Source: Thermodesulfobacteriota bacterium
Lineage (GTDB): Bacteria > Desulfobacterota_D > UBA1144 > Nemesobacterales > UBA2774
Direction: 5' to 3'
DNA length: 64,000 nucleotides
NCBI GenBank assembly: GCA_040754335.1
Contig: JBFMCV010000008.1
Location: 1-64,000, forward strand
Shown here: one piece after another, positions 17,001 to 23,368 of the stretch
Position numbering within the stretch: position 1 is the stretch's first letter
Layout of the letters: each line of letters begins with the position of its first letter
Notes under the pieces: generated by a model
Databases searched by the model: none
Told to the model about the DNA's origin: nothing
Seen by the model: only the letters and a program-made list of their open reading frames with translations
Translations under genes and position numbers: made by a program

Positions 17001-17806
17001 TCGAGTCTCTCAACGTGACCGGGGAATTAAAAGGGCTCGGAGTCACGGTCAACAACGGCGGCGCGGGATATATCGCCGGAGGGGATTCGACCGCGCCTGG
17101 AACATGGACGCATAATCTAACAGGGGGGGCGAAATTTGGCAAGCTTTTCTGGACATGGAATAAGCATCCTGAAGCAGATGTCGCCTACTACGAGGCTGAA
17201 TTAAACACGTCGACGAGCGGAGGAGTGCTTGGAAAAGAAATTATCCCACACTTGAACGACGTGGATTTCAAGCCGCGATATGAGATCGAGATCCAGACAG
17301 GAGATTTAACCAATCCTATAACTAGGGCACTACGAATTAGAGCCGTGGATCACTCGGGCAATAAAAGCGGATGGACAACACCTCTGATCGCAGCGAGCAC
17401 GGGCGATGTTGGGAGAGACGACCTTCACAATAACGCCACGATGGATATTGAAATAGCGACGGCGCCCGGTGAGCAACCGGGAATAAATCAGACACAGAGT
17501 GTCTGGTATGAAGTTATATCTGTTACAATATCGACGGACAGGACTGGGGTAGTAAAAGTCCATTATACAGGACAGTTTACAGGCTCCGGTAACGGCTATG
17601 CTGTAAGGCTTCTACGCGGCTCGACAGTTCTGCGGACGTTTTCCAATATCTCTGTCGAAGGAAAATACCCCGTGAGTTTAAACTATGTGGAAAGTATCGG
17701 AGCTGGTACAAAAACATATAAAATTGAAACAAGAAATACGGTAGCAGGCGGAATCGGTTTAGGATTGTTGAATAATTCTTTATCGGTCCAAGGAGATTTT
17801 AAGTGA
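14075..17806 (+). CDS. Phage tail hub / host-specificity (tip) protein
   Basis: A 1243-aa protein with a GTG start 3 bp after the previous gene. Residues 1-215 form a Ser/Thr/Gly-rich domain as seen in phage receptor-interacting proteins. About residues 224-295 contain four short repeats of the pattern SG.S.NSG.L or AG.SA.TGEL. The middle (300-880) has long beta-rich stretches with tail-hub character (LDNTDGYFNARDMQGMYI, VVDWTLSHRVTLNIEDVDAITL). A fibronectin type III-like domain lies at about 895-985, followed by a beta-rich C-terminus ending SLSVQGDFK. This is the layout of lambda J-like tail-tip proteins. It would contact the host surface and probably sets host range. Confidence 0.72.
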   Translation: MAFPVVESFTQHAFTSDSTTHNVTMPSPVNAGELLIAFICVDGSATISTPSGWVLLDDQLASNGTSFRAGVFLRAADGSEGGTNVNFATSSAEEASVHLYRVSNWHGTIGLGVNGDVATDANTEELTANPPNVSPFWGAEDTLWLAFFGASDSNVTGVDSYPANFTHGVFTHTGFDTSSTQIASCRRELNQPSNNPDAFDFSGGGTARWVAYTIAVRPAEFTAVPKSVSGASTNSGVLSTRISVVKALTGVSVNSGSLASFVNRIQAIAGAAANAGALAKKVLKAIAGTSADTGELAADDLFSARWSFEHLEAAVTHGFPTVYVEVNDGAMPSGAFPAGTFFERRILEVPRLEEVELDSRFGISGFRRTTLVLDNTDGYFNARDMQGMYIRMFFVNAEGTAYKEFKGQVVDWTLSHRVTLNIEDVDAITLTQDFPKRSLNELVEAEKIADAGFEDVVIANDLGKPVPIIFGRAIKVPLLYVKADEASREYDYIIGEGIGLNDNPFQEVFTVYRNDQALDEINGDVAAATSTTLTLETADKRPDSWYRYWWVEITAGTGVGQIRYVTAYDSANNRITISSAWSVTPNTGSDYKLSEWRFYDGSQVSPYAGYAFIRFKKRMGVSGRTDPLYADVNGLSDETNPVRAIQSLLGNPDWGLGIDVDTASFNTAAGLSAISSMLCEGVIADTTGAVDVFRELLGFRDMVLSKDDTIRIAVDQAKVSSINLGLGDETGWNNILTGSPEIFHIHPNEKVRNLKVKYRKNNKENDVYLHELERQSSTNGIDTTVNLPFIYEHATADRWLDYKRKRLLAAVKRLSLGIGQEGQEILRGDLATVTIATLGMNAQSWEVTGASVTPAGENTVSLVPYSASPYTYVPITSEGGTLPVDESFDIPPDYDKSIPDPVSGVSVTMSMGIVGFTAHPFATITWTAPEDNYGGAVISTKLHSDATTLFRVVGTYTGTTARIEGLVPGQLYDFLIESLNVTGELKGLGVTVNNGGAGYIAGGDSTAPGTWTHNLTGGAKFGKLFWTWNKHPEADVAYYEAELNTSTSGGVLGKEIIPHLNDVDFKPRYEIEIQTGDLTNPITRALRIRAVDHSGNKSGWTTPLIAASTGDVGRDDLHNNATMDIEIATAPGEQPGINQTQSVWYEVISVTISTDRTGVVKVHYTGQFTGSGNGYAVRLLRGSTVLRTFSNISVEGKYPVSLNYVESIGAGTKTYKIETRNTVAGGIGLGLLNNSLSVQGDFK

Positions 17807-18195
17807 TACATTACGCTATCGTTAACGAATATGGAGAAGTCGAAGGTCAATATTGTAAGATCGGCGCGTCGACGAATCCGAATGCCTTTGTAATGTTGGA
17901 AGTGCCGCCTGGACGAAAGAAGGTTTTATTAACGCAAGAAGAATACCAAATATTAATGTGTGAATATGACGAAGAAAAATTAGTGCATAAATGCAAGATT
18001 GATTTGCTTGAATCAAAAATAATTGCTATGACTGATGCTGAAGTTGATGAGGTTGTTAACCGTCGTCCCGAGTGGGCACGTGATATTGAAATGCCCAATG
18101 GCAAAATTAAGAGGGAGAAAAAAGACGGCACAATATGGGAGGTGCTCCCGGATAATAGATTAACTCCCTGGGTTATAGAAGAGAATAGTAAATAG
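17803..18195 (+). CDS. Small tail-region protein, possibly fibre-related
   Basis: This 130-aa protein's GTG start overlaps the stop of the tail-hub gene (GTGA), so it is translationally coupled to it. It is soluble and has no signal peptide. The N-terminus (IHYAIVNEYGEVEGQY) and the acidic middle (VLLTQEEYQILMCEYDEEKL) resemble small proteins encoded after tail fibres, such as fibre chaperones or tip caps. No family is confidently recognised. Composition is AT-richer than the hub gene's 5' part, like the final 700 bp of that gene, suggesting that the hub 3' end and this gene moved in together. Confidence 0.55.
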   Translation: MIHYAIVNEYGEVEGQYCKIGASTNPNAFVMLEVPPGRKKVLLTQEEYQILMCEYDEEKLVHKCKIDLLESKIIAMTDAEVDEVVNRRPEWARDIEMPNGKIKREKKDGTIWEVLPDNRLTPWVIEENSK

Positions 18196-18216
18196 CTAAT
18201 CCGAAAATAATAATCA

Positions 18217-18288
18217 GGGTCGCGGCGCATTATAAGCAGGACAACATCCTCCTTTACCTCCTTTACACGCGCCGCGGCCCTTTTTTAT
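18217..18288 (+). terminator. Terminator-like hairpin with long loop
   Basis: GGGTCGCGGCGC pairs with GCGCCGCGGCCC about 40 bases later (one mismatch), followed by a run of six T. The stem is strong and the T run clear, but the loop is unusually long and contains two CCTCCTTTAC repeats. It separates the tail genes from the lysis genes and could end the tail transcript. Confidence 0.65.
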
Positions 18289-18293
18289 AGCCA

Positions 18294-18893
18294 ATGAATC
18301 TAGCATGTCTGGAAAAATTTACAAGTGATTTTGTCATACGGCTCATGCCGCAGGCGAACAAGACGTACGTGAGGCGCTACTGGCCCGCGGTCTACATGGC
18401 GCTCGACGAAGCGGACCTCGACTACGAGGAGATGATGCTCATGGCGCTCGCCACGATCGCCGCCGAAGCCGGGGACTTCGACATAACGGTGAGGGAGTAT
18501 GTCTCCCGCTATAACACGTCCGAAGCGGCGAGTGCTGCCGCGCACTACTTCGATATGTATGACGGACGCACCGACCTCGGCAATCAAGGGAAGCCCGACG
18601 GGTATAAATACAGGGGCGGAGGAGCCGTGCAGCTCACAGGCAGATACAACTACCGCGAGATAGGGAAGGATCTGGGGCTGCCTCTCGAGGAAAAGCCCGA
18701 GCTCATAGAGAACCCGGTCGTCTCGGCGCGTGCGCTCGCATTGTTCCTGAGCAGGAGAAAGATGGATATAAACGCCGCGCTCCATAACAGGGACTACGGT
18801 AAGGCGCGGAGGCTCGTCAACGGGGGCGCGCACGGGCTCGATGAATTTCAATCTACGTACCTACGGGGGATGAGGTTAATTGGAAAGGGTTAA
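18294..18893 (+). CDS. Endolysin, GH19 chitinase-like muramidase
   Basis: A 199-aa protein with the GH19-type lysozyme fold used by many phages to cut peptidoglycan glycan chains. The probable catalytic Glu lies in IAAEAGDF (about residue 57). The family hallmark YKYRGGGAVQLTGRYNY follows at about residues 103-119, with a late NGGAHGLDEF motif matching the substrate-cleft loop. There is no signal peptide, so release through a holin is expected. The next gene overlaps its end and encodes a small TM protein. The length is typical for single-domain phage GH19 lysins. Confidence 0.85.
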   Translation: MNLACLEKFTSDFVIRLMPQANKTYVRRYWPAVYMALDEADLDYEEMMLMALATIAAEAGDFDITVREYVSRYNTSEAASAAAHYFDMYDGRTDLGNQGKPDGYKYRGGGAVQLTGRYNYREIGKDLGLPLEEKPELIENPVVSARALALFLSRRKMDINAALHNRDYGKARRLVNGGAHGLDEFQSTYLRGMRLIGKG

Positions 18894-19113
18894 GGAAAGC
18901 GCGAAAAGCATTCTGAACTCACAGTACAACAAGGCCGTTTACTCGGGCGCGGTGGGGGCGGCGGTGGATTTCCTGTTCGGGCTGCTGGCTGAGTTCCACA
19001 TAGACGTATCTGCCGGGCTCCAGACGAAGACACTCATCCTGGCGATGGCGCTCACGGCGCTGCTGGTGAAGAACAGGGAGAAAGAGGCTGAGGGGGATTC
19101 CGGGCGGGTGTAA
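18880..19113 (+). CDS. Small membrane protein, holin candidate
   Basis: This 77-aa protein has a TTG start (MERVKES) that overlaps the endolysin gene by 14 bp. It has a short charged N-terminus and two hydrophobic segments (about residues 21-40 and 49-64) joined by a short loop (HIDVSAGLQTK). A strongly charged C-terminus follows (KNREKEAEGDSGRV). That is the class II holin layout, and overlap with the endolysin fits a lysis cassette. Holins share little sequence, so the call rests on topology and position. Confidence 0.6.
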   Translation: MERVKESAKSILNSQYNKAVYSGAVGAAVDFLFGLLAEFHIDVSAGLQTKTLILAMALTALLVKNREKEAEGDSGRV

Positions 19114-19234
19114 GTGGATAAGATAAATTGGGATACATACCTTGTATATAGTGTATTTCCTTATGCCCTTCGACTTTGCTCCGTCTGTACCAAATGCGTT
19201 GCCAGACAAGCAGGACAGGCTCCTACTCGGGGTT

Positions 19235-19360
19235 GGCAGGTTTAAAAGATGAGATGCTGAACTAAATTCAGCATGACAGATTTTTTTAAAGTACACCCCT
19301 CATCCCGATCCCGGATCGGAGTCCGGGACAGGCTTTCCCCCGCCTCGGGGGAAGGAAAAA
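19235..19360. repeat. Dispersed intergenic palindromic modules
   Basis: Units GATGCTGAACTAAATTCAGCATGAC, CATCCCGATCCCGGATCGGAGTCCGGGAC and CCCCCGCCTCGGGGGAAGG lie in the 280-bp gap between the holin candidate and the next gene. They interrupt what would otherwise be a continuous late-gene cluster. No gene is seen here. Confidence 0.55.
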
Positions 19361-19397
19361 ACGAATAACAAAATAAATATGGAGGAAGGAGGAAATT

Positions 19398-19724
19398 ATG
19401 TGGAAGGAATTGCTGAAGATTGCGCCTGACCTGATCCCGATAATCATACAGACGGTGATCGACGTGGAGAAGGTCGTCACCGGGATCAAGCGCGGCGATA
19501 TAAGGAAGTCGAGGGTGATGAGCATCGTCGGGAACATTCTCGATACCAAGGACTATTTCCTCGGCAGGACGCCCGAGGGGCAGCTCCAGTTCCTGAACCT
19601 GGTCTCGATGTTCGTCGATACGATTGTATCTACGTTCAATTACACGGGGCTGTTCGGGACGAGCGACAAGCTCGATTTCACTCCGATACCGGAGGGAAAG
19701 GAGGGGCAAAATGAGGGGGATTAG
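19398..19724 (+). CDS. Phage-region protein of unknown function
   Basis: A 108-aa protein with a strong RBS (GGAGGAAGGAGG) before ATG 19398. The N-terminus is amphipathic to hydrophobic (LLKIAPDLIPIIIQTVIDVEKVV), and a second moderately hydrophobic segment is near FLNLVSMFVDTIVSTF. It could be a membrane-associated lysis-region protein, but I recognise no family. The gene overlaps the next one by 14 bp, showing that it belongs to the same translated series. Confidence 0.55.
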   Translation: MWKELLKIAPDLIPIIIQTVIDVEKVVTGIKRGDIRKSRVMSIVGNILDTKDYFLGRTPEGQLQFLNLVSMFVDTIVSTFNYTGLFGTSDKLDFTPIPEGKEGQNEGD

Positions 19725-20181
19725 CTTACTGATTGCGGCAATCGCCGTCCTGACGGCGGCTTCGTGCGCATGGAAGGATATGACGCCTGCGACTGAAATA
19801 GTCTACGAAGGGGATCTCACAGGGAACGTAACAGTCACGTACCCGTCGGCGGAGAAGGTGCTCGAAATATGCATCATGACCAAGGCGTGCATGGGGTTAA
19901 GCGAATACAGTTACGCGCTTCCGAAGATACGAGGCATGAAGGGCGGGAACGCTGTCGAGTGCGGAGGGACGCTCAGGAAGGGGTGCTACGAGGCTGCGGA
20001 TAACGGCGACGCGCGGGGCGGTTTGGTTATCGTGCCCGAGGGGGGGGATATCGACATCATCGCGCACGAGTGCGTCCACCACTGGCTCTACATGCACACC
20101 GGAGACCTCGATCCGAAACATGAATCGGGACTCTTCCTTACGTGCGGGGGGAGCTACATGCTTGACGAGGGCAGTGAATGA
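19711..20181 (+). CDS. Phage-encoded lipoprotein with HExxH metalloprotease motif
   Basis: A 156-aa protein from ATG 19711 (RBS GGAGGGAAAGGAGGG). It has a lipoprotein signal ending TAAS-C (Cys about residue 18), predicting lipidation. The mature part has several cysteines and, at about residues 113-118, IIAHECVHHWLYMHTGD, which fits the HExxH zinc-protease signature. This signature is unusual between a holin candidate and spanin-like genes. It might process envelope proteins during lysis, or be a moron gene that alters the host surface. No specific peptidase family can be named. The stop overlaps the start of the next gene (ATGA). Confidence 0.65.
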   Translation: MRGISLLIAAIAVLTAASCAWKDMTPATEIVYEGDLTGNVTVTYPSAEKVLEICIMTKACMGLSEYSYALPKIRGMKGGNAVECGGTLRKGCYEAADNGDARGGLVIVPEGGDIDIIAHECVHHWLYMHTGDLDPKHESGLFLTCGGSYMLDEGSE

Positions 20182-20444
20182 TAGGTTCGATTATCGCGAG
20201 CGTCCTCGGCTGGCTTGTCGGCAAGATAGTTGGGAAAAAGAAGGAGAGCGAGATCGAGGAGAGGTATGCCGAGGCGAGGAAAGAGAGCGCCGAGCTCCGG
20301 GCGGAGAACGCCGGGCTTCGTGTTGTAGGAGAGATTGAGGACGAGGAAGCGGAAGTTAGGAAGGAATGGGAGGAGGCGGAAGAGAAGAATGACATTCGCA
20401 AAAAGTATGAAATTCTCAAGCGTGATTTTGGCGGCGGCGATTAA
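20178..20444 (+). CDS. Rz-like inner-membrane spanin candidate
   Basis: This 88-aa protein has one N-terminal TM segment (MIGSIIASVLGWLVGKIVG) followed by a long Glu/Lys/Ala/Arg-rich coiled coil. This is the topology of i-spanins, which connect to an outer-membrane partner to fuse the envelope during lysis. It starts within the end of the HExxH lipoprotein gene (ATGA overlap). Its 3' end overlaps the following lipoprotein gene in another frame, the classic Rz/Rz1 arrangement. Spanins diverge quickly, so evidence is topology and nesting rather than sequence. Confidence 0.55.
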   Translation: MIGSIIASVLGWLVGKIVGKKKESEIEERYAEARKESAELRAENAGLRVVGEIEDEEAEVRKEWEEAEEKNDIRKKYEILKRDFGGGD

Positions 20445-20724
20445 CCTCTCGGCGTGCGCCGCGCCAAGGGTGATCACGCCCGAAATAAGCCGGGAGAGCT
20501 ACGAAGCGCTCAAGGAATCCCAGCCCGACTGCAAGATGCAGATAGGCGCGCTCGAAGCGGCCCGCGAATTGCCGGACCCGCTTACGGCATGTCCCATCGT
20601 GAGCGACGACCTTATCCTGGACGCGCTCTACTGCTACAGGAGTGTCTGGAAGCATTGGGAGAACGCATACCGCGTTCTCGACACCGAACTGGACGCAGCT
20701 CAGATGGGAGGCGGTGTGAAATGA
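20407..20724 (+). CDS. Rz1-like lipoprotein (outer-membrane spanin candidate)
   Basis: A 105-aa protein from MKFSSVILAAAINLSAC; a start at 20389 is also possible. The lipobox is LSA-C (Cys about residue 17). The mature protein is charged, with cysteines at several positions, and is not notably Pro-rich as many o-spanins are. Its 5' end overlaps the Rz-like gene by 38 bp in a different frame. An outer-membrane spanin is the best guess from that overlap; a general phage lipoprotein is the alternative. The stop overlaps the next start (ATGATG). Confidence 0.5.
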   Translation: MKFSSVILAAAINLSACAAPRVITPEISRESYEALKESQPDCKMQIGALEAARELPDPLTACPIVSDDLILDALYCYRSVWKHWENAYRVLDTELDAAQMGGGVK

Positions 20725-21125
20725 TGGACGGAAAGCTTTTAGAGCTGGGCGTGGGGTTCATCGCCGCTCTCATGGTCATACGCGAGGTGCTGGGGTTCCT
20801 CGAAAAGAAGAAGAACGGCTCTGCGGGCCATAGCTTTATAATGAACGAGCACGTGAACGACGTTAAGGGGACCGTGTCCGCGATAAAGGACAAGGTGGAC
20901 GACCTCCACGAGTGGCACAACAAGACGGACGCGGACGGAATACCGCTCTGGTACGTGAGGCGCTCGCTCGAGGAATCCATCAGGGAGCTCGGGGAGAAGA
21001 TCTATCTACAGATAGAGATACAGACGGAGATTCTCAGGCACATGGAGAAGATGGAGGAGTATTACAGGAGCAAGTCGAGGAAGGAGGGGAGCAATGGAAG
21101 TGATGTCGCCGGTTCCCAGTCTTAA
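20721..21125 (+). CDS. Phage-region membrane-anchored coiled-coil protein
   Basis: This 134-aa protein starts at ATG 20721, overlapping the previous stop. It has an N-terminal TM segment (LLELGVGFIAALMVIREVLGFL), a basic KKKNG turn, then a charged helical domain with coiled-coil potential (VNDVKGTVSAIKDKVDDLHEW, later LEESIRELGEKIYLQIEIQ). Similar small proteins occur near phage lysis genes, but no function is assigned. It could be part of the lysis apparatus or a superinfection factor. Confidence 0.5.
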   Translation: MMDGKLLELGVGFIAALMVIREVLGFLEKKKNGSAGHSFIMNEHVNDVKGTVSAIKDKVDDLHEWHNKTDADGIPLWYVRRSLEESIRELGEKIYLQIEIQTEILRHMEKMEEYYRSKSRKEGSNGSDVAGSQS

Positions 21126-21294
21126 CGAGCTGATACTTAGCTTCCACACGGGGAAGCCTTATCTGATGTGGATACACTTCGACCCGAGATACGGGGAGCA
21201 GCCGTGCGCCTTGTGCAGGATCCCTTGCCGCACGCTTCTGATGACCTCGCCCACGGCGGGGATATGCGATGCGTGCTGGGGGAGGGGAAGGTGA
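21094..21294 (+). CDS. Small Cys-rich (zinc-binding) phage protein
   Basis: A 66-aa protein with a strong RBS (GGAGGGGAGC), overlapping the previous gene by 32 bp in another frame. CALC..PC and CDAC (at about residues 38-60) form a probable zinc site of CxxC...CxxC type. It is unrelated in sequence to the left-end zinc-ribbon family, though the motif class is similar. The function may be DNA or protein binding. It is the last plus-strand gene of the tail and lysis series. Confidence 0.6.
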   Translation: MEVMSPVPSLNELILSFHTGKPYLMWIHFDPRYGEQPCALCRIPCRTLLMTSPTAGICDACWGRGR

Positions 21295-21319
21295 TGAATT
21301 GTCTACCGAGATCTTCATT

Positions 21320-21358
21320 AAGGATTAGGGGGATAGAATGATTCTATCCCCCATCCTT
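21320..21358. terminator. Long perfect inverted repeat, probable bidirectional terminator
   Basis: GGGGGATAGAAT and ATTCTATCCCCC flank a single base, extended by AAGGAT/ATCCTT. It lies between two converging genes, the end of the phage plus-strand series and the minus-strand YjzC-like gene. There is no clear T run, so function is inferred from the strong stem and position. Confidence 0.6.
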
Positions 21359-21368
21359 CTACTAGCAA

Positions 21369-21539
21369 TTACATGCTAGTCTTGTGTCTTGTCCGGTCGA
21401 CAAGAACATACACCTGGCCGGGGCGTGGTGTTGGGGGGAATTTCTCCCCTTTAACCAAAGTGACCTCGTAACCAGTCGTCGTGTTCCGGTATTGACCGGA
21501 TACCGGGACTATATCGCCCGGTCTGAAATACTGAGACAT
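21369..21539 (-). CDS. YjzC-like small protein
   Basis: This 56-aa protein starts at ATG 21539 with GGAGACG upstream. It carries the pattern of the YjzC family: an N-terminal FRPGDIVPVSGQYR, then EVTLVKGEKFPPTPRPGQ and a C-terminal YVLVD. The family is small, soluble and of unknown role, best known from Firmicutes and from some phage and transposon neighbourhoods. Here it lies just outside the phage lysis genes on the other strand. Confidence 0.7.
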   Translation of the reverse strand: MSQYFRPGDIVPVSGQYRNTTTGYEVTLVKGEKFPPTPRPGQVYVLVDRTRHKTSM

Positions 21540-21655
21540 GGTTCGTCTCCTAATTCAGTCCATTTTTGGATTTGTTGGAATTTGAAAAAGGTGTTAAAAT
21601 CAAGAAATACATCATGAACCTTTTTCCATCCAACAGATGGACCGAGGTTTTTATA

Positions 21656-21688
21656 GGGGCGTGCTCGAACACGCCCCTTTATTTTTTT
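21656..21688 (+). terminator. Strong terminator hairpin
   Basis: GGGGCGTG and CACGCCCC enclose a CTCGAA loop and are followed by TTTATTTTTTT on the plus strand. The T run also contains the stop codon of the minus-strand gene at 21679. On the minus strand the stem is followed by TATAAAAA, so it may serve mainly the plus strand. Confidence 0.75.
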
Positions 21689-22044
21689 ACCTCATTTATC
21701 ACTAAATATTCGTTCTCACTATCCCAACTACAGTCGAATTTTTTGCTTTTTCTCTTCCCGTCTGGCTCAAGTTTAAAATCAGATATAAAATTTTTCGCGT
21801 TCAGATAGTAAAAATTTGAGCCCTCTCTTCCGATGAGTTTTAACCCAAGAGCATCATTATGAGTGGTTGGCTTAATGATTAACCGATTATTTTCTGTATC
21901 TAGGCCAATTCGGGCGTATCTCTTATCTTTAAAATAAGTGTCGATGGTGTATTTACTCAATGATATAAGGTTCTTAGATATGCGTATCTGGGCTTTGTTA
22001 GGAGAAGTTCCACGACCGGGGATGTACCATTGCTCAAAACTCAT
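21679..22044 (-). CDS. Hypothetical protein, 121 aa
   Basis: A soluble protein without signal peptide or TM segment. Alternating charged and hydrophobic residues (YARIGLDTENNRLIIKP, YYLNAKNFISDFKL) suggest a beta-rich fold. I recognise no family. It is AT-rich, like the left part of the phage element, and sits at its right edge beside the YjzC-like gene. A small frame (22056-22169) lies just upstream on the same strand. The start ATG 22044 is the first in frame. Confidence 0.6.
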   Translation of the reverse strand: MSFEQWYIPGRGTSPNKAQIRISKNLISLSKYTIDTYFKDKRYARIGLDTENNRLIIKPTTHNDALGLKLIGREGSNFYYLNAKNFISDFKLEPDGKRKSKKFDCSWDSENEYLVINEVKK

Positions 22045-22055
22045 TATATCGCCTC

Positions 22056-22169
22056 TTATTTTTCCGCGATTATTCGAAATTGAACTTCGTCATTCATACA
22101 TTCTATAATACTGTATTCTTCATTAATATCAAGTCCATTGTAGGCAAATCGTGTATTTCTTAAAATCAT
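22056..22169 (-). CDS. Possible small ORF, 37 aa
   Basis: This frame (MILRNTRFAYNGLDINEEYS...) ends 11 bp before the start of the gene at 21679-22044 and has similar AT-rich codon use. No clear RBS precedes its ATG and no family is recognised. It may be a short upstream member of the same operon or a chance frame. The rest of 22170-22408 shows no gene. Confidence 0.3.
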   Translation of the reverse strand: MILRNTRFAYNGLDINEEYSIIECMNDEVQFRIIAEK

Positions 22170-22408
22170 GGTTAAGGTCTATTTTTTAATTAGACAAATC
22201 AGATGACTTCGGTTTATTGCCTAGGAATGGTTCCGGCTTGATTTTGCAGTAACACACATACCGATCATTGATGGAATACGCTACTGATCTTTCAAAATGA
22301 GATTTAGGTAGAATTAATATAATGATACGAGTAACATATGATACATCCTGGAAGGGGGAGGTGACGTCGTAGGAGTGGTCTATTCAGCAGGAAGCGGGCG
22401 CGAGATTT

Positions 22409-23014
22409 CTAAGTAGACGGCATATCGGCGTGCGTTTGCGCCGGTTCCGCCGGAAGCGCTGCCATCCGCCACCTCACATACATGACGATCGCGATATGGA
22501 CGAGAATCGCGAAAGCGATGGCGATGATCTGGTCCGCCATGGTGACACCTGATGTGCGCGACATGACAATCAGTGCATAGAGTCCAACCGGCAGAAAGAG
22601 CAGCACGGCTGTAACGAGTCCCGGATTATAGCTGCGCTTTGCCAGGGCCCCGAGAATGTGAACCAGGGCGTTGATCAGGGTTAGATAGACGGCGATCAAT
22701 CCCAGACCGAGATCGACGAAGCGCGCGAGATAGAGTGCGATCATATTAACCACCCACACGCAGCCGATGTTGATTACTACTACCGCCTCGGTTGATAGCA
22801 CTTCCCGTCCATTGGCCATGACGCCGTTCACGTACCTTCGAAAGCGATCGCCGTGGTGCTCTTCGACCTGGTGGATCATGTAGACGGGCAGCTGCAAGTA
22901 GACGAGCAGCAGAGGCAGACTGAGCGTCCGCGCTAATAGCGGCACGAGCGCAAGCAAGAACAGTCCGGCAATAAGACCGGTATACATCCAATTGTGAAAA
23001 AACCAGCGCTTCAT
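22409..23014 (-). CDS. HXXEE-motif integral membrane protein
   Basis: A 201-aa protein with about five or six TM segments. Near residue 48 it has HQVEEHHG (H48, E51, E52), the signature of the HXXEE family of membrane proteins of unknown function (PF13787). The clustered His and Glu suggest a metal site or proton-linked chemistry at the membrane. An RBS (AAAAAAGAGGTAA) precedes ATG 23014. It is flanked by dispersed repeats and has no evident operon partner. Confidence 0.8.
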   Translation of the reverse strand: MKRWFFHNWMYTGLIAGLFLLALVPLLARTLSLPLLLVYLQLPVYMIHQVEEHHGDRFRRYVNGVMANGREVLSTEAVVVINIGCVWVVNMIALYLARFVDLGLGLIAVYLTLINALVHILGALAKRSYNPGLVTAVLLFLPVGLYALIVMSRTSGVTMADQIIAIAFAILVHIAIVMYVRWRMAALPAEPAQTHADMPST

Positions 23015-23219
23015 CGTTATTACCTCTTTTTTAGTCCCTATATATCGGTCAACTCAGGCGCACCGAAAAAAGTATATATCCCTTTTTGCATGGTTGTATT
23101 ACGTTCTTCAGGCGTGGGTATTCGCGATGCGTGCCTGGGGAGGGGGAGGTGACATTGCTCGACGGGCTCCCATCTTCGTCAAGGCTACACAGGACAGACT
23201 GAACTAATGGGGAAATGAT

Positions 23220-23345
23220 AGATTTCTCACGTACGTTCGAAATGACGGAGTAAAAAAAGAAAATCCTCCCTATCCCTCCTTTTTCTAAGGAGGGAATTAA
23301 AGGCAAAGACAAACAAAAGATTTCTCGCGTTGCTCGAAATGACAG
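23220..23345. repeat. Dispersed intergenic palindromic modules
   Basis: TTTCTC..CGAAATGACGG, CCTCCCTATCCCTCCTTTTTCTAAGGAGGG and TTTCTCGCGTTGCTCGAAATGACAGG occur in sequence. The gap 23015-23368 holds nothing else recognisable. Confidence 0.55.
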
Positions 23346-23368
23346 GTTGATTTAATTACGGTTGAAGT

